From the NCBI RefSeq assembly GCF_003383595.3, contig NZ_CP033058.2, forward strand, positions 62,001 through 126,000: a stretch of 64,000 bases of DNA, in the 5' to 3' direction. Position 1 is the first letter of the stretch. The number at the start of each line of letters is the position of its first letter. This document shows, piece after piece, positions 49,339 through 61,840 of the stretch. The stretch is from Metamycoplasma phocicerebrale (GTDB lineage: Bacteria; Bacillota_I; Bacilli_A; Mycoplasmatales; Metamycoplasmataceae). The notes under the pieces are model-generated. The model was not told the DNA's origin and ran no database searches. It saw only the letters and a list, made by a program, of their open reading frames with translations. The position numbers and the translations under genes were made by a program.

Positions 49339-49413
49339 TGGAGCCACCAACCGGATTCGAACCGGTAATCAAGGTGTTGCAGACCTATGCCTTGGCCGTT
49401 TGGCTATGGTGGC
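49339..49413 (-). tRNA. tRNA-Cys (GCA)
   Basis: 75 nt with CCA (discriminator T, the CysRS identity base U73). Anticodon arm TAGGT-CTGCAAC-ACCTT gives GCA. Confidence 0.95.
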
Positions 49414-49510
49414 AACACTAATTTATAATTGCCTATAAATTATACGACAATTTTTTTTGTTTTTTATAAAATGAAAAATTAATATAATTTATAAAAACAA
49501 AAGGCTTAAA

Positions 49511-49539
49511 ATAAAAAACATGCTTGTGGGTTGCATGTT
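49511..49539 (-). terminator. Terminator of the dnaB-like/dnaI-like unit
   Basis: Minus strand AACATGC, 9-base loop, GCATGTT, then TTTTATTTT. It lies about 70 bases after the DnaI-like stop. Confidence 0.75.
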
Positions 49540-49611
49540 AATATATTTTTGGAATATAGTTTATATTATAATACATTAATTTATTTTTTTGAAATTATTA
49601 ATAAATTAAGT

Positions 49612-50538
49612 CTATTTTTTTAAATTAACTACTATTTTTATGAAATTATTAATAATAAAGTCTTTGAAAGAGTTTTCAATATCATTATTGTTAGTATTGT
49701 TATTATAATAATATCTTATTAAAAATTTAGAATTACGACTGCCTACATCTTTGTTTGTAGAAAGCAATATAGGCTGATTATTATTATTTCTAGAATCAAA
49801 TACTTCTAATAAAAACTCTAAAAATCATTCATCTTTTTGACCAAATGTAACATTATAAATTGTTAGTATATCAACTTTATTCAAATGAGAAATAATAATA
49901 TTTCTATCCTCTTTTTGAAATTTTAAATATCTTTGTAAGTCATTTGCATTTATTATAGCTACTGACTTATTAAAATTTATTGCATTCAATATAGATATAT
50001 ATTTTATAAAATCAGTAGATAAACTGTTGTTTTGATCATAAAATCATAAATTATCAAACAATACCCCTTTAGAAAGAGCTACATTAATTATTTTTTTTAT
50101 ATTTTCAGATTCGTTTGTTTTAATTTGATTAGATAAAAACTGCTTTAATGATTTTTTATAATTTTGAAATACAGACCTTTCAGCATTAGTTTCAAAGTAT
50201 TTGCGAACTATTGGATCTAAAGGACTAATATCTGTAAATCAAAAATTTTCAGCTTTCTTTTTTTTATCAAAATTTGGGTCACTACTCATATCTTCTGCCA
50301 AAAAACCATATTTATCAACAAAAAGCTTATATTTTGGTTTTTCATTATGTTGAACATAATAGTCATGATATCTTTGTAAAATAATCATTCCTTTTTTAAT
50401 TTGCTCTTCGTTTAAATTTAGTTTTTTGATTTCGTCTTTTATAAATTTTTTAGACAAAACTTTTTGTGTTAATTGTTTTGCCTCAATTTCTGAATTTTCA
50501 AAATCATCAATTTTAATTTTAGACATTTGATCAATCAT
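49612..50538 (-). CDS. DnaI-like helicase loader with lost P-loop
   Basis: 308 aa in code 4, the length of Bacillus DnaI. It follows the DnaB/DnaD-like gene by 9 bases, as expected for the helicase-loading pair. The N-terminal half is helical; the C-terminal half aligns with the AAA+ module of DnaI by pattern, but where DnaI has the Walker A G.FGVGKT, this protein reads YDQNNSLST (about residues 175-183), losing the Gly residues and the essential Lys. The Walker B stretch reads 'ILTIYNVTFGQ' where an LDD(I/L) is expected. 'PILLSTNKD' matches the sensor-1 '.FFTSN.' strand. It should not bind or hydrolyse ATP like DnaI, so it may act as a scaffold for DnaC-type helicase loading. Homology is a pattern-based judgement. 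Confidence 0.6.
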
Positions 50539-50547
50539 TTATTACTC

Positions 50548-51426
50548 CTAGTCATCTCATTTTAACCCATCATCATATTTGTTTAATGTGTTATTTTTTA
50601 CTTTATTTATTTTATTAGTTAAACCATTTTTATTTTTAAAATTAGCTATCTCATTTAATTCACTATCAATTAAAGCGGCTTCAAATAAATTTCTTTTAGC
50701 AAAGTCATTAGCAATTTTTTCAATATAGTTGCAAACTATAGAATTATTAACATTTATTGAATATTTTATAAACGCATTTATTGCTTTATCTTTAAATTTT
50801 AATAATTTTATTTTTTTTAACATTAGTATTTGACTAGGACTAAGTTCTTTTTTTGTAAAATAATGAATATATTCTTCGGATTTCAGATTAGAAAGCAAAT
50901 GTGCTTCATCTACTAAGGTAAAATCAAAAATATTATCATCACTTTGTTCCAAAATTAGATTTTCTTCACTATATACATCAAAAAAGTTTTTAGATACGTC
51001 ATTTAAATTTGAAAAATCTTGAGAATACACAGCATTATTTTTTATTAATTGTTGATATTTATAATTACCTATTTTAGAAATTAATAAATTTGATATTAAA
51101 GAATTTTTAACTATTTCGTTTGCATTTAATGGTTTATTTAATTTAATCAATAAATTCCCGTTTTCATCCTGGAAGGTTCTAATTAAACCTATTCCTTCTA
51201 ATTTTTGTTTTGCTTTTTCAATTTCTTCTATACTTAAAATTAAAAATTCTGAAGTTTCGGATAAATCATATTTTTCGATATTATTTGTATTATATAAATC
51301 AAAAAAGTAGTGATACAAGCTTATACCTTGAGTTCCTACAATAGGAGAATAAAATGTTCTTATATTTATTAAATCTTTTGTAGATACATCTTCTGAATTA
51401 TCAATAAAAAATTTAACTTGATTCAT
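50548..51426 (-). CDS. Replication initiation protein, DnaB/DnaD-like
   Basis: 292 aa in code 4, ending W-D-D-TAG with the next gene 9 bases on. The N-terminal ~95 residues form a winged-helix-like block (NIRTFYSPIVGTQGISLYHYFFDLY is the typical DnaB start, followed by EFLILSIEEIEKAKQKLEGIGLIRTF). The rest is helical, with IVCNYIEKIANDFAKRNL near the end, like the DDBH2 domain in DnaB/DnaD proteins that helps load the replicative helicase in Firmicutes. Shorter than Bacillus DnaB (472 aa). Starts after GGGGTTAAATAAA, divergent from dnaE. Confidence 0.75.
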
Positions 51427-51817
51427 TTTATTTAACCCCTTTTTTTGTTTTGGTAACTACTATTTTATGAGACTAATTCAATTAAAAGTTTCGTTTTTTT
51501 ATTTTTTAGAAAATAATTAAAAAAATAATATATGTTATAAACAAAACAAAATTGTTTTATCTTTTAAATTTAAGAATTTTTTTAAAAAAAAAATAAGTTT
51601 TCTACATAAAAATGTTGATAAATTTAAGTAGTTTTTTTGCTTTTGTCAATAAAAATTAATAATTTTAAAATATTCTTTAAAAAATAAGAAGAAAACCTTA
51701 TATTTCATAAAATTAAAGTGTTTTGTTTTTAAACTAAATCTTTAAATCTTTAATTTATTTCTCTTTTTTATAACTATATTTATAACCTTAAAATTATTAT
51801 TTATTTATAATTAAAAT
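51427..51817 (+). other. 391-base intergenic region between divergent replication genes
   Basis: No gene seen. Very AT-rich, with homopolymer A/T runs. It must hold the promoters for the dnaB-like gene and dnaE. Two loose DnaA-box-like sites occur: TGTTGATAA at 51613-51621 (one mismatch to TGTGGATAA) and TTTTCTACA at 51598-51606 (two mismatches). No other structure recognised. Confidence 0.5.
51806..51811 (+). promoter_or_regulatory. -10 element of dnaE, leaderless spacing
   Basis: TATAAT ends 6 bases before the dnaE ATG and there is no ribosome-binding site, suggesting a leaderless transcript. Confidence 0.5.
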
Positions 51818-54793
51818 ATGAAATTATTAAACTTACACTTAAATACTACTTTTTCTTTTCAAGAAAGCACAATAACAGTTGAAAATGCTATTCAAAAGGC
51901 CTTGGATTCTAGTGTAGAATATATTGTTTTTAGTGAAAAAAATAATTTTTTTAGTCTGGCAGAAGCTAATAAAAAATGTTTAGATAACAAAATAAAACCA
52001 ATTTTCGGTTTAGAAGTTCATAGTTTTTTAAATGAAAAAGAAATTAGATACAATATATTTGCCAAAAACAAAGATTCTTTTATAGAACTTAAAAAACTTT
52101 CTTATGACTTGCTTTCTAATAAAAAAATTGATATTAAAAAAACAATAGAAGAAAATAGTAATTTATTTTTTATAGAAAATCCTAATTATAGTTACTTTAA
52201 ATTAACTAATGAAATAATAAAAAAAGATAATTACTATATTGGTCTTTCTTTAAATGATTTAAAAAATTATAAAGATTATTTAGAACTTAATTATTCTAAT
52301 TTTTTAATTTTTAAAAATTTTAATACTTTAAATTACTCAGATTATTCTATTTTACAATTACTAAATAAAATGAATAATTCTAATGAAAAAGTAATAATAG
52401 AAGAACCTTTGAATTTTGAATTCCAAACAAAAGACCCCTTAATAATAAATTTAGTAAGTAAAACTAATGAGTTTATAAAACATTTGTATTTTCCAATAAA
52501 TTTTGAATCTTATAATTTAATTAAATTCCCAAATGAGAAAAAAATAAGTTCGAAAGATTATTTAAAAGAATTAATAACAAAGAATTTAAACAAAATTAAC
52601 CCAGAAAATTGAAATGAAGTATATAAAAAAAGACTTTTACACGAATTTTCTATTATAACTTCTTTAAAATTTGAAGACTACTTTTTAATTATTCAAGATT
52701 GAATTAACTGAGCTAAAAATAATAATATTTCTATAGGGCCGGGAAGAGGTTCTTCTGCCGGATCATTAATTAGCTACTTACTTGGTATAACCGAAATAGA
52801 TCCGATTAAATATAATTTAATATTTGAAAGATTTTTAAATCCAAAAAGAGTTAATATGCCCGATATTGATGTTGATGTACAAGATGATAAAAGAGATTTA
52901 ATTATTCAATACTTAATAAAAAAATATGGTTTTGAAAATGTTGCAAACATAGTTACTTTTTCAACTTTGGGAAAAAAATCAGCTATTAGAGATGTTTTGC
53001 GAGCATATGAAATTAGTCCTACTAAAATTAATAGAATATCAAAATTGTTATCTTCAAATGATGAAAGTCTAGAAGAAGAGTCTACTAAGAACATTAATTT
53101 TATTAAAGAATTAGACCAATTAAATCCTAATGATTCAAATTTTAAAAATAAAATTATTGAGGAAACCAGTCGAATTTCAGGTTTTTATAGGCAAACTGGG
53201 ACACATGCAGCAGGAATTGTTCTTAATTCTAAAGAAATAATAAAATCTATTCCAACTTTTGAAACAAGTGATCATATTCAACAAACACAAGCTAGTATGG
53301 AATATTTAGAGAGCTATGGCCTAATCAAAATGGATATCTTGGGATTAAAAACTTTAACAACAATAAAAGAAATAGAATCTAATATAGAAAGTAAAATTAA
53401 TTCCAAAATAGATTGAAATAAAATAAATTTTAATGATAAAAAAACATTTGAACTATTATCAAATGGTAATACTGCTGGAATTTTTCAAGTGGAAAGCCCT
53501 ATAATGATAAAAGCTTTAAAAGAAATTAAGGTTAATTGTTTTGATGATATTGCTTCTATCATTTCTATAAATAGACCAGGGCCAATGGCTCATATTAAAG
53601 AATATGCAAAAAGAAAATTTGGAATTGAAAAGACTCCATTAATCTCAACTGAATATGACAAAATAGTGGCTTCGACTTATGGAATTATAATATATCAAGA
53701 GCAAATTATGGAAATAGTTCAAAAAGTTGCAAATATGTCTTTTGAAGAAGCAGATATGCTAAGAAGAATTATTTCCAAGAAAAAGGCTAATCAAATGGCT
53801 CAAGTCGAAGAAAATTTTATTTCAAAAGCTATACAAAATAAATATAAATTAAGTGTGGCAAAAGAAATATTTAACAACATTTCAAAATTTGCGGATTATG
53901 GTTTTAATAAGTCGCATGCTATTGCTTATGCAATGCTAACATTTAAAATGGCTTATTTAAAAGCTAATTACCCATTAGAATTTTATGCTTCTTGTATAAG
54001 TTCGGCAAATGGAGCTCAAGCAACTGTTGGAAAATATGTTAATGAAGCTAAAACAATGGGAATAAGAATTATAAGTCCCAATATTAATTTATCATTAACC
54101 CAAGCAAATATTTATAATAATGAAATTATTCTTCCATTAAGTTTAATAAAAGGTTTGGGTCCTGAGATAGTAAAATTAATAGTTGAGAACAGAAATAAAA
54201 ATGGAAAATATAAAAACTTTTTACATTGCATATTTTGTTTGTCACAAATTAAATCAATAGGAAAATCTACTTTAGAATTATTAATAAAATCAGGAGCATT
54301 AAGAGATTTTAAATTAAGTCAAAATACAATGCTAAATGAAATTGATGCTAAATCAGATTCAATTATTTTTATAAAACAAAATATTCAAATAGAAGCTAAT
54401 AAAATTATTGACAAAATTCTTGCTTATAACCCTGAAAATATTTTAGAAGATGATGAAACAATTTTAGAACAAAATGAATTAGATTTATTAGGGCAATCTT
54501 ATAATCATTCTCCTACCTCTAAATATGAAATTGATGGTAATAGATTAATAGATACAAGATTTAATAATGAATATATATTAATAAGCAAATGTACAAATTA
54601 TTCTTTTGGCGCTGATAAAAAAGGAAGAATGTATCAAAAGCTAGATTTTCAAGATTCAAGTTTTAAAGTAGTGGCTTTTGTATATTCACAAGAAGATTCA
54701 TTAAAAGATTTAAAAAATAAATTAGTAAAAATTAAATTTGTAAGAAGATATGACAATGTAATTAAACTGAAAGAATGAAAGGTTATTAATTAA
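51818..54793 (+). CDS. dnaE: DNA polymerase III subunit alpha, DnaE type
   Basis: 991 aa in code 4. A C-family replicative polymerase; in mycoplasmas DnaE accompanies the PolC enzyme. N-terminal PHP domain (1-200) is degenerate: the usual metal-binding HxH is replaced ('NLHLNTTFSF' keeps one His pattern, others are absent). Then the polymerase core: GPGRGSSAGSLISYLLG, the catalytic PDIDVDV, GTHAAGIVL, a GIFQVES stretch, NRPGPMAHI, YQEQIMEIVQ, FNKSHAIAYA, and a C-terminal OB-like end. It overlaps nothing; the polA-type gene starts 1 base after its TAA. Confidence 0.95.
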
Positions 54794-54794
54794 T

Positions 54795-55679
54795 ATGAAA
54801 GAGAAAATTTTAATATTAGATGGAACATATTTAGCATATAGATCTTTTTTTGCTATGAATAAAACGGGAGTAATATTAAAAAACGAAGATGGTTTTTCAA
54901 CTAATACTGTTTTATTATTTTTTAGAACCTTATTTACTTTGTTATTAGAACATAGAACTCCATATGTTTTTGTTGCTTTTGATGCTAAAGGAAAAACATT
55001 TAGACATGAAATGTATGACAAATACAAAGATGGTAGAGCTAAAATGCCAAAAGAATTTTATGATCAAATTAATTTAATAAAGGATTTATTGACAAATATT
55101 AATATTTTTCATTATGAAGTTGAAGGTTTTGAAGCTGATGATATTATAGCTAATGTTTGTAAACACTATCCATTTAATTATAAATTAATATTTTCTGCCG
55201 ATCAAGATTTAAATCAACTTATAGATAAAAATACTAACATTATTAAAAAGCATAAAAATTCAATAATTATTTTAAATAATGAAAATTTTTCTACTATTTA
55301 TGATTTTGAACCGTGGCAAGTAGTTGATTACAAAGCAATAGTTGGCGACAATAGTGACAACTTTTTTGGAATAAAAGGCATTGGTCCAAAAACTGCAGCT
55401 AAATTATTAAAAGAATATGGTTCTTTGGATAATATTTATGCTAATTTAGAAAATATAAAACCAATTTGAGCTGAAAAATTTCAAGAATATAAAAGTATTG
55501 CTTTTAGAGATCAAACAATTGCTCGACTAGTAACTAATTTTGAAATTCCAAATTTAAACTTAGATAATATGTCTATTTATAAACTCTCATTAAAAGAGGA
55601 AACAATAAAATTGTTAGATAAATATCAACTTAATACAATTAAACAAAAAATTTCTAGTTTAATCAAAATGTTGCATTAA
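54795..55679 (+). CDS. 5'-3' exonuclease (PolI nuclease domain only)
   Basis: 294 aa in code 4. Stand-alone flap/5' nuclease domain equivalent to the first ~300 residues of DNA polymerase I; it removes primer RNA and flaps. Seen: ILDGTYLAYRSFFAM, FVAFDAKGKTFRHEMYDKYK, EVEGFEADDIIA with acidic metal ligands, SADQDLNQL, VGDNSDNFFGIKGIGPKTAAKLLKEYGSLDNI with the H3TH helix-hairpin-helix. No polymerase domain follows. One base separates its ATG triplet from the dnaE stop, so it is translated in the same operon. Confidence 0.95.
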
Positions 55680-55680
55680 A

Positions 55681-55706
55681 AATTTGGCGCAAACCAAATT
55701 TTTTAT
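55681..55706 (+). terminator. Bidirectional terminator between the 5' nuclease and YitT-like genes
   Basis: AATTTGG, loop CGCAAA, CCAAATT followed by TTTTATTTT on the plus strand; A-rich on the other side, so weaker for minus-strand transcription. Confidence 0.75.
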
Positions 55707-56845
55707 TTTGATAAAAATATATAACCTTCGACTTTTTTTAACTCTGTAACAACAATGAAAGCGTGAGAGTCGTATTTGGCAATTATTTGTGATAATTTAG
55801 CGGCTTCTATATATAAACAAACTATTAATAAAGATTTTTGTGGTTTTTTACTATATCCTCCTACAAAATCTGTTATACTAGTTGAAAATTTTTGATCAGT
55901 TAGTTTATTTATATGTTCTAAAATTAATTGTCAATGACTTGAAATAACTTCAACTTTAACCATTTTAAATTTAGGAAATAAATATGACAATAATCAACCA
56001 TTAAATAAAACCATTATTAGTCCTGCAACAAAAGCAGGTGAAAAATAAAATTGTAAATTCCAATTTTTTTGTTGCAAAGCAAAGGGCATATAGCTACCAA
56101 AGAAGTTGGCAATTAAAAATGAAACTAAATGTAACATCATTAATATAGCGCCAACATCCTTATATTTCTTTAGTGATAAATATACACTTAGCATGTCAAA
56201 ACCACCAGAACAACCATCAATAATTAAAAGCAAACTTGTAAATATACCTTGCAATGCGCCTCATACCAAAGCATAAAAGAATATTGCATACCCTCCAGGT
56301 TGAATATTATTTCAAGTTAAAAGTCCATGTTCAGAAACTTTGCCAGTATCGTGAATTGCTTTTCCTATTGTAAGGAGGCTAATATTATCACCTCCAAAAA
56401 TTAATAATTTTGATGTTCCTGGTATATTACTAATAATAAGACCAGCTACTGATACAGCTACCATAAAAATTATTGTTAAAACAGCAAATTTTTTACTTAT
56501 TTTCTTATAAGACAAAATAAATAATGGTATGTTCGCAAATAAATTTAATAATCAAAAAATTAAATTATAAATTATTTTAGCTCCGGCAATGTTTTTTGTT
56601 ACCATAAAATAATTTGTAAATCTAGCTACAGATTGAGAAACTGCCGCTATACCCATTTCATAAAGTCCTGTAATTTGAATAAAAAAGTATTGAGTAAAAC
56701 CAAATAGTAACCCAATTATTACAGTTAATAATATTTGTATTTTTACATTTTTAATTCTATACATTGAACCAAAACGTAACAATTTTTGTTTTATTTTCGC
56801 TCTATATATTGTTTTTTGTTCTGGTTCAGGATTTTGCCTCTTCAT
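55703..56845 (-). CDS. YitT-family membrane protein
   Basis: 380 aa in code 4. Six or so membrane helices then a ~90-residue cytoplasmic DUF2179 domain (VEVISSHWQLILEHINKL...; TELKKVEGYIFLSK). The membrane part shows the DUF161 repeats, including LLIIDGCSGGFDMLSVYLS (consensus G.SGG.D.i). A basic N-terminal tail (KRQNPEPEQKTIYRAKIKQK) precedes the first helix. The transport or signalling role of this family is unsettled. Convergent with the polA-type gene. Confidence 0.88.
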
Positions 56846-56886
56846 AAATAAAATTATAAATAAATAAAATAACTAATAAATAAAAT

Positions 56887-56937
56887 AAAAAATAAAAATG
56901 CCCATTTTTTTTATTTAAGAGCATTTTCTCATATATA
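56887..56937 (-). terminator. Terminator of valS
   Basis: Minus strand AAAATGCTC pairs with GGGCATTTT across a 25-base loop (one G-U; arms 56895-56903 and 56929-56937), then TATTTTTTATT. Confidence 0.65.
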
Positions 56938-56953
56938 AAACTTTATTTTATTA

Positions 56954-59464
56954 TTATTTTTGTTTTTCATCTAATTGCTTTTGATAAATTTCAAGATTCT
57001 TTTTATGTAGGTCCAATTTATCTCTTTTTTCTTTAACTTTTTCAGGACTTGCTTTTTCTATGAATTTAGGGTTATTGATAAATTTTTCATTAAACTCAAT
57101 TTCTGCTTTTGTTGTTTTAATTAATTTTTGAAGTTCAATAATTTCATTTTCTTTATCTTCTAATCTTTGTTCAATATAAATTTTTCCAAAAGAAGATTGA
57201 ATAGAAAAATCTTTATTTTCTTTTCACACAAAATTTGATAATTTTTGAACTATAATGTCTTGAGACTTGCTTAAAGCTTCTTCTTCAATAGAATATCCTA
57301 AAGTTTGAGCTTTTGAAATTTGTTTATCTTCTCTATATTTTCTTAATATAGTAATTAATTCTATTAAGTTATTTATTTCTTTTGAATCATAATCCTCAGA
57401 CAAAATATAATTGTTTAAGTCAGTTTCCAAAAGCTCTTCATTATAAATTGTTTCAAATAAATAATCAGTTAAAAAAGGCATATAAGGATGTAAAGTAATC
57501 AATATTTCTCTAAATAAATAATGTATAAATAAATTATTGTTTTTAAATTTTAAAAATTCTAAATACCAAGAAGAAAATTTATTTATAACAAAATCTTGAA
57601 TATATTTATAAACAACAGTAAATTCATAATTTTTCATTGCTTCATAAATATTCTTATTCATATAATTAAATTCATTTAATATTCATAAATCATATTGATC
57701 TAAAGAATTTATATCTAATTTTTCAGATAAATTCACCGGAATATTTGATATCAATCTTGCTATATTTCAAAACTTATTAATAAACAATCTCGAAGCTTGT
57801 ATTTTTTCATTATTAAAGTTTATATCTTGGCCAGGAGTACAATTAAATACCAAAGACATTCTTAAAACATCTGAACCATGTTCATCAATAAAACTAATTG
57901 GATCAATACCATTGCCTAAAGATTTAGACATTTTTCTGCCTTGAGAATCACGAACAATACCATGCAATAAAACTTCATCAAATGGTTTTTCATTCATAAA
58001 ATGTAAACTTTGAAAATACATTCTAGATACTCAAAAGAAAATAATATCATAGCCAGTAACTAAAAGGTTAGTTGGAAAATACCTTTTTAGTTTTGTATCA
58101 TTCTTAGGTCATCCTAAAAAAGCGAAAGGAGCCAATGCTGAACTAAATCAAGTATCTAAAACATCTGGATCTTGTTTTCATCCTGGGCCTGGGTTTTCAA
58201 TTTGAACTAAAACCTTATTATCTTTATATCATGCAGGTATTCTATGTCCTCATCATATTTGTCTACTAATCGTCCAATCGTAAACATTTTCCATTCATTT
58301 TTTTAAACTTTCTTCAAATCTAATAGGTTTAATTTTTACTCCATTAGCACTTTGAAGATTTTTTAATAAATCTTCAGAAAAAGTTTTCATTTTCACAAAT
58401 CATTGTTTTTTCACCAATACTTCTACTGGCGTTTTAGATCTTTCACTATACCCAACATTTGAAACAATGTTTTCTATTTTAGAAATATACCCTTTAGATT
58501 CTAAGGTATATGCTATTAATTCTCTAGCCTCAAATCTATCTGTTCCTCTTAATGCCCCCGCATTTGCATTCATTTTTCCTTCATCATCTATACATTCTCT
58601 AATTTCTAAATTATTTTCTTTTATTATTTCAATATCATCTATAGCGTGCGCTGATACTTTCATAATGCCAGTTCCAAAATTTGGATCTATTGATTCAGAA
58701 GAAATTATTGGCAATTCATTTTGAGTTAGAGGATGAATAATTTTGGCTGATTTTAATATCTGAAATCTTTCATCTTGTGGATTTAAAGCTAAGGCAACGT
58801 CAGAAAACATAGTTTCTGGCCTAGTTGTTGCAACAATTAAATATTGTTCAGTATCTTTGATAGGGTATTTAACATAATACATTTTTTGTTTTATCTCTGT
58901 TGAAATAACTTCAATATTCGATAATGCTGTTTTTAAATTAACATCTCAACTAATAGGTTTTGTATCACGATAAATTAATCCTTCATTGTATAAGTCTATA
59001 AATACTTTCATGACAGCTTCATTTGCACCTTCATCTAAAGTAAATCTTTCTGAAGTATAATCTAGAGCTAAACCAAGTTTTCCTCATTGCTTATTTATAT
59101 TATTTGAATACTCTTCTTTTCATTTTCAAATTTCTTGAATAAATTTATCTCTTCCTAATTTATATTTGTTAATTCCTTCACTTGCTAATTTCTTTTCAAC
59201 TACAGCTTGGGTTGCTATGCCTGCATGATCTTTACCTGCAACTCACATAACATCATAACCCTTCATTTTTTTATATCTAATTATAGTATCGGGAATATAA
59301 TTATCTAAAGCATGCCCAATATGAAGTTTACCCGTTACATTAGGAGGAGGTAAAATTATTGTAAATGGAGGTTTTACTAAATCATGAGTTGAAAAAGCTT
59401 TCATATCTATTCATTTTTGATTTCTATTTTTTTCAACAATATTATGATCAAATGATTTATCCAT
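56954..59464 (-). CDS. valS: Valyl-tRNA synthetase
   Basis: 836 aa in code 4, normal for the compact mycoplasma form. A class I synthetase charging tRNA-Val. Seen: the HIGH signature [14 protein letters not shown] (about 37-50), the editing domain ([14 protein letters not shown]), GWPKNDT..., and [12 protein letters not shown]; a C-terminal coiled-coil tRNA-binding arm of about 60 residues ends the protein ([18 protein letters not shown]). A strong AAGGAG lies 7 bases before the ATG and the family N-terminus [12 protein letters not shown]... starts here. Oddly, the upstream gene enters this frame with no stop codon (see the 59465-61840 entry). Confidence 0.95.
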
Positions 59465-61840
59465 TTTTTTCTCCTTTCTATTATTATTTAAATTATTAAA
59501 ACTTAACATTTCAAAATCTGAAAATGTAGACTTATCTAAAAATTCTTTATTTTCGCTATGTGAAGCATTCTCTATTTTAAATATTTTCTTTAATTCTTGA
59601 TTGCTTATTTGTTCAATTTTAGCTCATTTCGACAATTCATCTCATTTACATCAAACTATGTGATCCTCTTCTATTTCATATTTAAAAACATTCATATATT
59701 CTTTAGAACTTTTGATGTAATCAGTAAATTGTGGATTACTACCATCTAATTTGCCCATCATTACCTTAGATAAGGGATTAATAGGATTTTCCAATACTTT
59801 ATTTGTTTTACCTTGTTCAATAACTCTTGCACCATTAATTATATAAATATCATTTGTTATTTTAGAAGCAACATTTATATCATCTAAAAAATAAATAGCT
59901 AAACATTCATTATCCAAAGTATATTCATTTAATCTTTTTATAATGCTAATTTGCAATTCTTTTTTTAGATTATGAATTTTAGGACCTAAAATAATTAAAC
60001 TTGGTTTATTAATTAAAATCTTTTGCAATTCTAATTCAACTTTTTCTTCTTGTGACAAATGAGGCAAATTCAATGTTAATTTATCCAATGGAATTTTTGA
60101 ATAATCTAATATTTTATAAATACTTGATTTTAAAATTAACTTATAAAAAGTGCTTGAATGTCTTCTTGTAGAACCTTCAATAAATTTTTTATAGTCGTGA
60201 TATTGATTAAATAAATCAAAAAGTAAAACACTAAGTTCTCTTAAATCATATATAACTTTTACCAATAGATTTGTCGAAATTAATTCATTTTCATTAATTT
60301 GTTTAAGTAATTCTGGTTCTAAATAAAAAATTTCCTTTAAAAATCTATAAATTCTGCTTTTTATAATTTTCAAATTTTTATTATTATCTATAAATGTTGA
60401 TACTGTATCTGAATAGTATTTTTTAGCTTGATTTCTAATTTTCTTACCTTCAGTATCTACATTTCAATGATATTCAGCTTGTTTTTCTAAAAAATTATAT
60501 TCATATTGTTTTAATTGAGCTATATCCAAGAAGTTGTCAGTAGTATTACTTAAAGAATTATTTTTAAGCATAATTTCTTTTGTAATTTTGTCATCATCAT
60601 CTTTCTTATAATATTTAAATCTATCAATATACATTCTTGAATTTTTTAAAAACATTGAATTTGCCACAAATTTTACTTCTCTTTTGATTTTCATATTAGA
60701 CTTGCTTGAACCTACAGAGGTTTGTATTTCTGAAATCATTAAGTCTCTTAAAGTATAAATATCTTCAACAAAATTCATAAAATTAGATTGATCTAATGAC
60801 ATTATTTGATAATGATATTTTTTAATAAATTTATAATAAATCTTACTTATATAATAATGAGAATAATGATGTAAAAACGAATCACCTCTTAACCTTTTAG
60901 ATAATTCAAACTTTGTAAATTTTATTTCTTGCGCAAAATCGTTTTTTATTTTTGCAAAATACTTTCTAATTTCGTTCTTTTTGCTTAATTTAATTAACGA
61001 TTTTTCAATATGACTTTTTATTTTATTAAAAAATATATTAGTATTCGCCCTAGATTTTATAACATTTTTTTTATTATACATTTCTAAATATGTTTTTTTG
61101 GCTTGCCTATATTCTTTATATTGAAGCAATGAATCACCATTATGATAATTTTCAATAGTTTTTTCTAAAAAGGCAAAAAATTCTTTCTCATTATATTGAA
61201 TTTTTTTAATAATTTCTTTTTGTAAATTATTAATTTCTGAAATAAATGATATTTTTTGACCAATTGACATTGTTTTTAAATTTTTTATGTCAAAAGAAGC
61301 AATCTTTTCTTTCAATTCTGTAATAATAGAAGAAATTTCTTGTTGCAAATTAAAGTTATTTTTAAAATATTCGGCCCCAAGATGAAACCTTGAATCTTGA
61401 TAAATATCATTTCAATTATTGTCAAAAACTTTTGTTAAGGCGGCTATCACTTCACTTTTTTTTATATATTTTTCTAAATAAGAAAAAACCGTTTCATTTG
61501 TTTTTGATTTAAAAATATTTTCATTATCAAAACCAAAGGCTAAATTTTTTTGATAGTCTATTCTTTTATTTATAGGAATAAATTTGTTTTCATTATCTAA
61601 TTTATATTCTATAAAGCCTTGATATTTTTTAGGACTTATATTATTATCAATTAACAACGTAAAAATATTATCAATAGCTCAATCATTTCTGCTACCGATA
61701 ATACCTAAAATTGAACTCTTGCTTAATAATAAATTTACGTTTTCAATTGCTATTTTATATTTAATAATATTATTTTCTGTTTGCTTAACGCGTTTTTTTA
61801 AATCAATAATACGTAAAGCAACAATTTTATTATCTCCCAT
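59465..61840 (-). CDS. OppF-like ABC protein with no ATPase motifs, reading into valS
   Basis: 792 residues up to the valS Met; the frame has no TAA or TAG between 61840 and the valS stop, so the open frame totals 1628 codons. The ends resemble mycoplasma OppF, whose ATPase halves are split by a long insertion: an N-terminal 'IENVNLLLSKSSILGIIG' then SRNDWAI where Walker A GxxGxGK(S/T) belongs (residues 49-56); a Lys-rich helical insertion (about 130-560); then PHLSQEEK for LSGGQ (595-599), LIILGP for Walker B LIILDE (Gly619, Pro620) and FLDDI for the H-loop SHDL (Asp653). The final NPINPLSKVMMG matches the Opp HPY motif. All catalytic groups are gone. It overlaps the ECF S-component stop by one base (TAATG) with AAGAAGGAG upstream. 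Function unknown. Confidence 0.7.

Noticed and set aside
51427..51817. Possible replication origin
   Set aside because: Only two weak DnaA-box-like sites and no dnaA or dnaN nearby; the genes around it are replication genes but this is not the usual oriC context.
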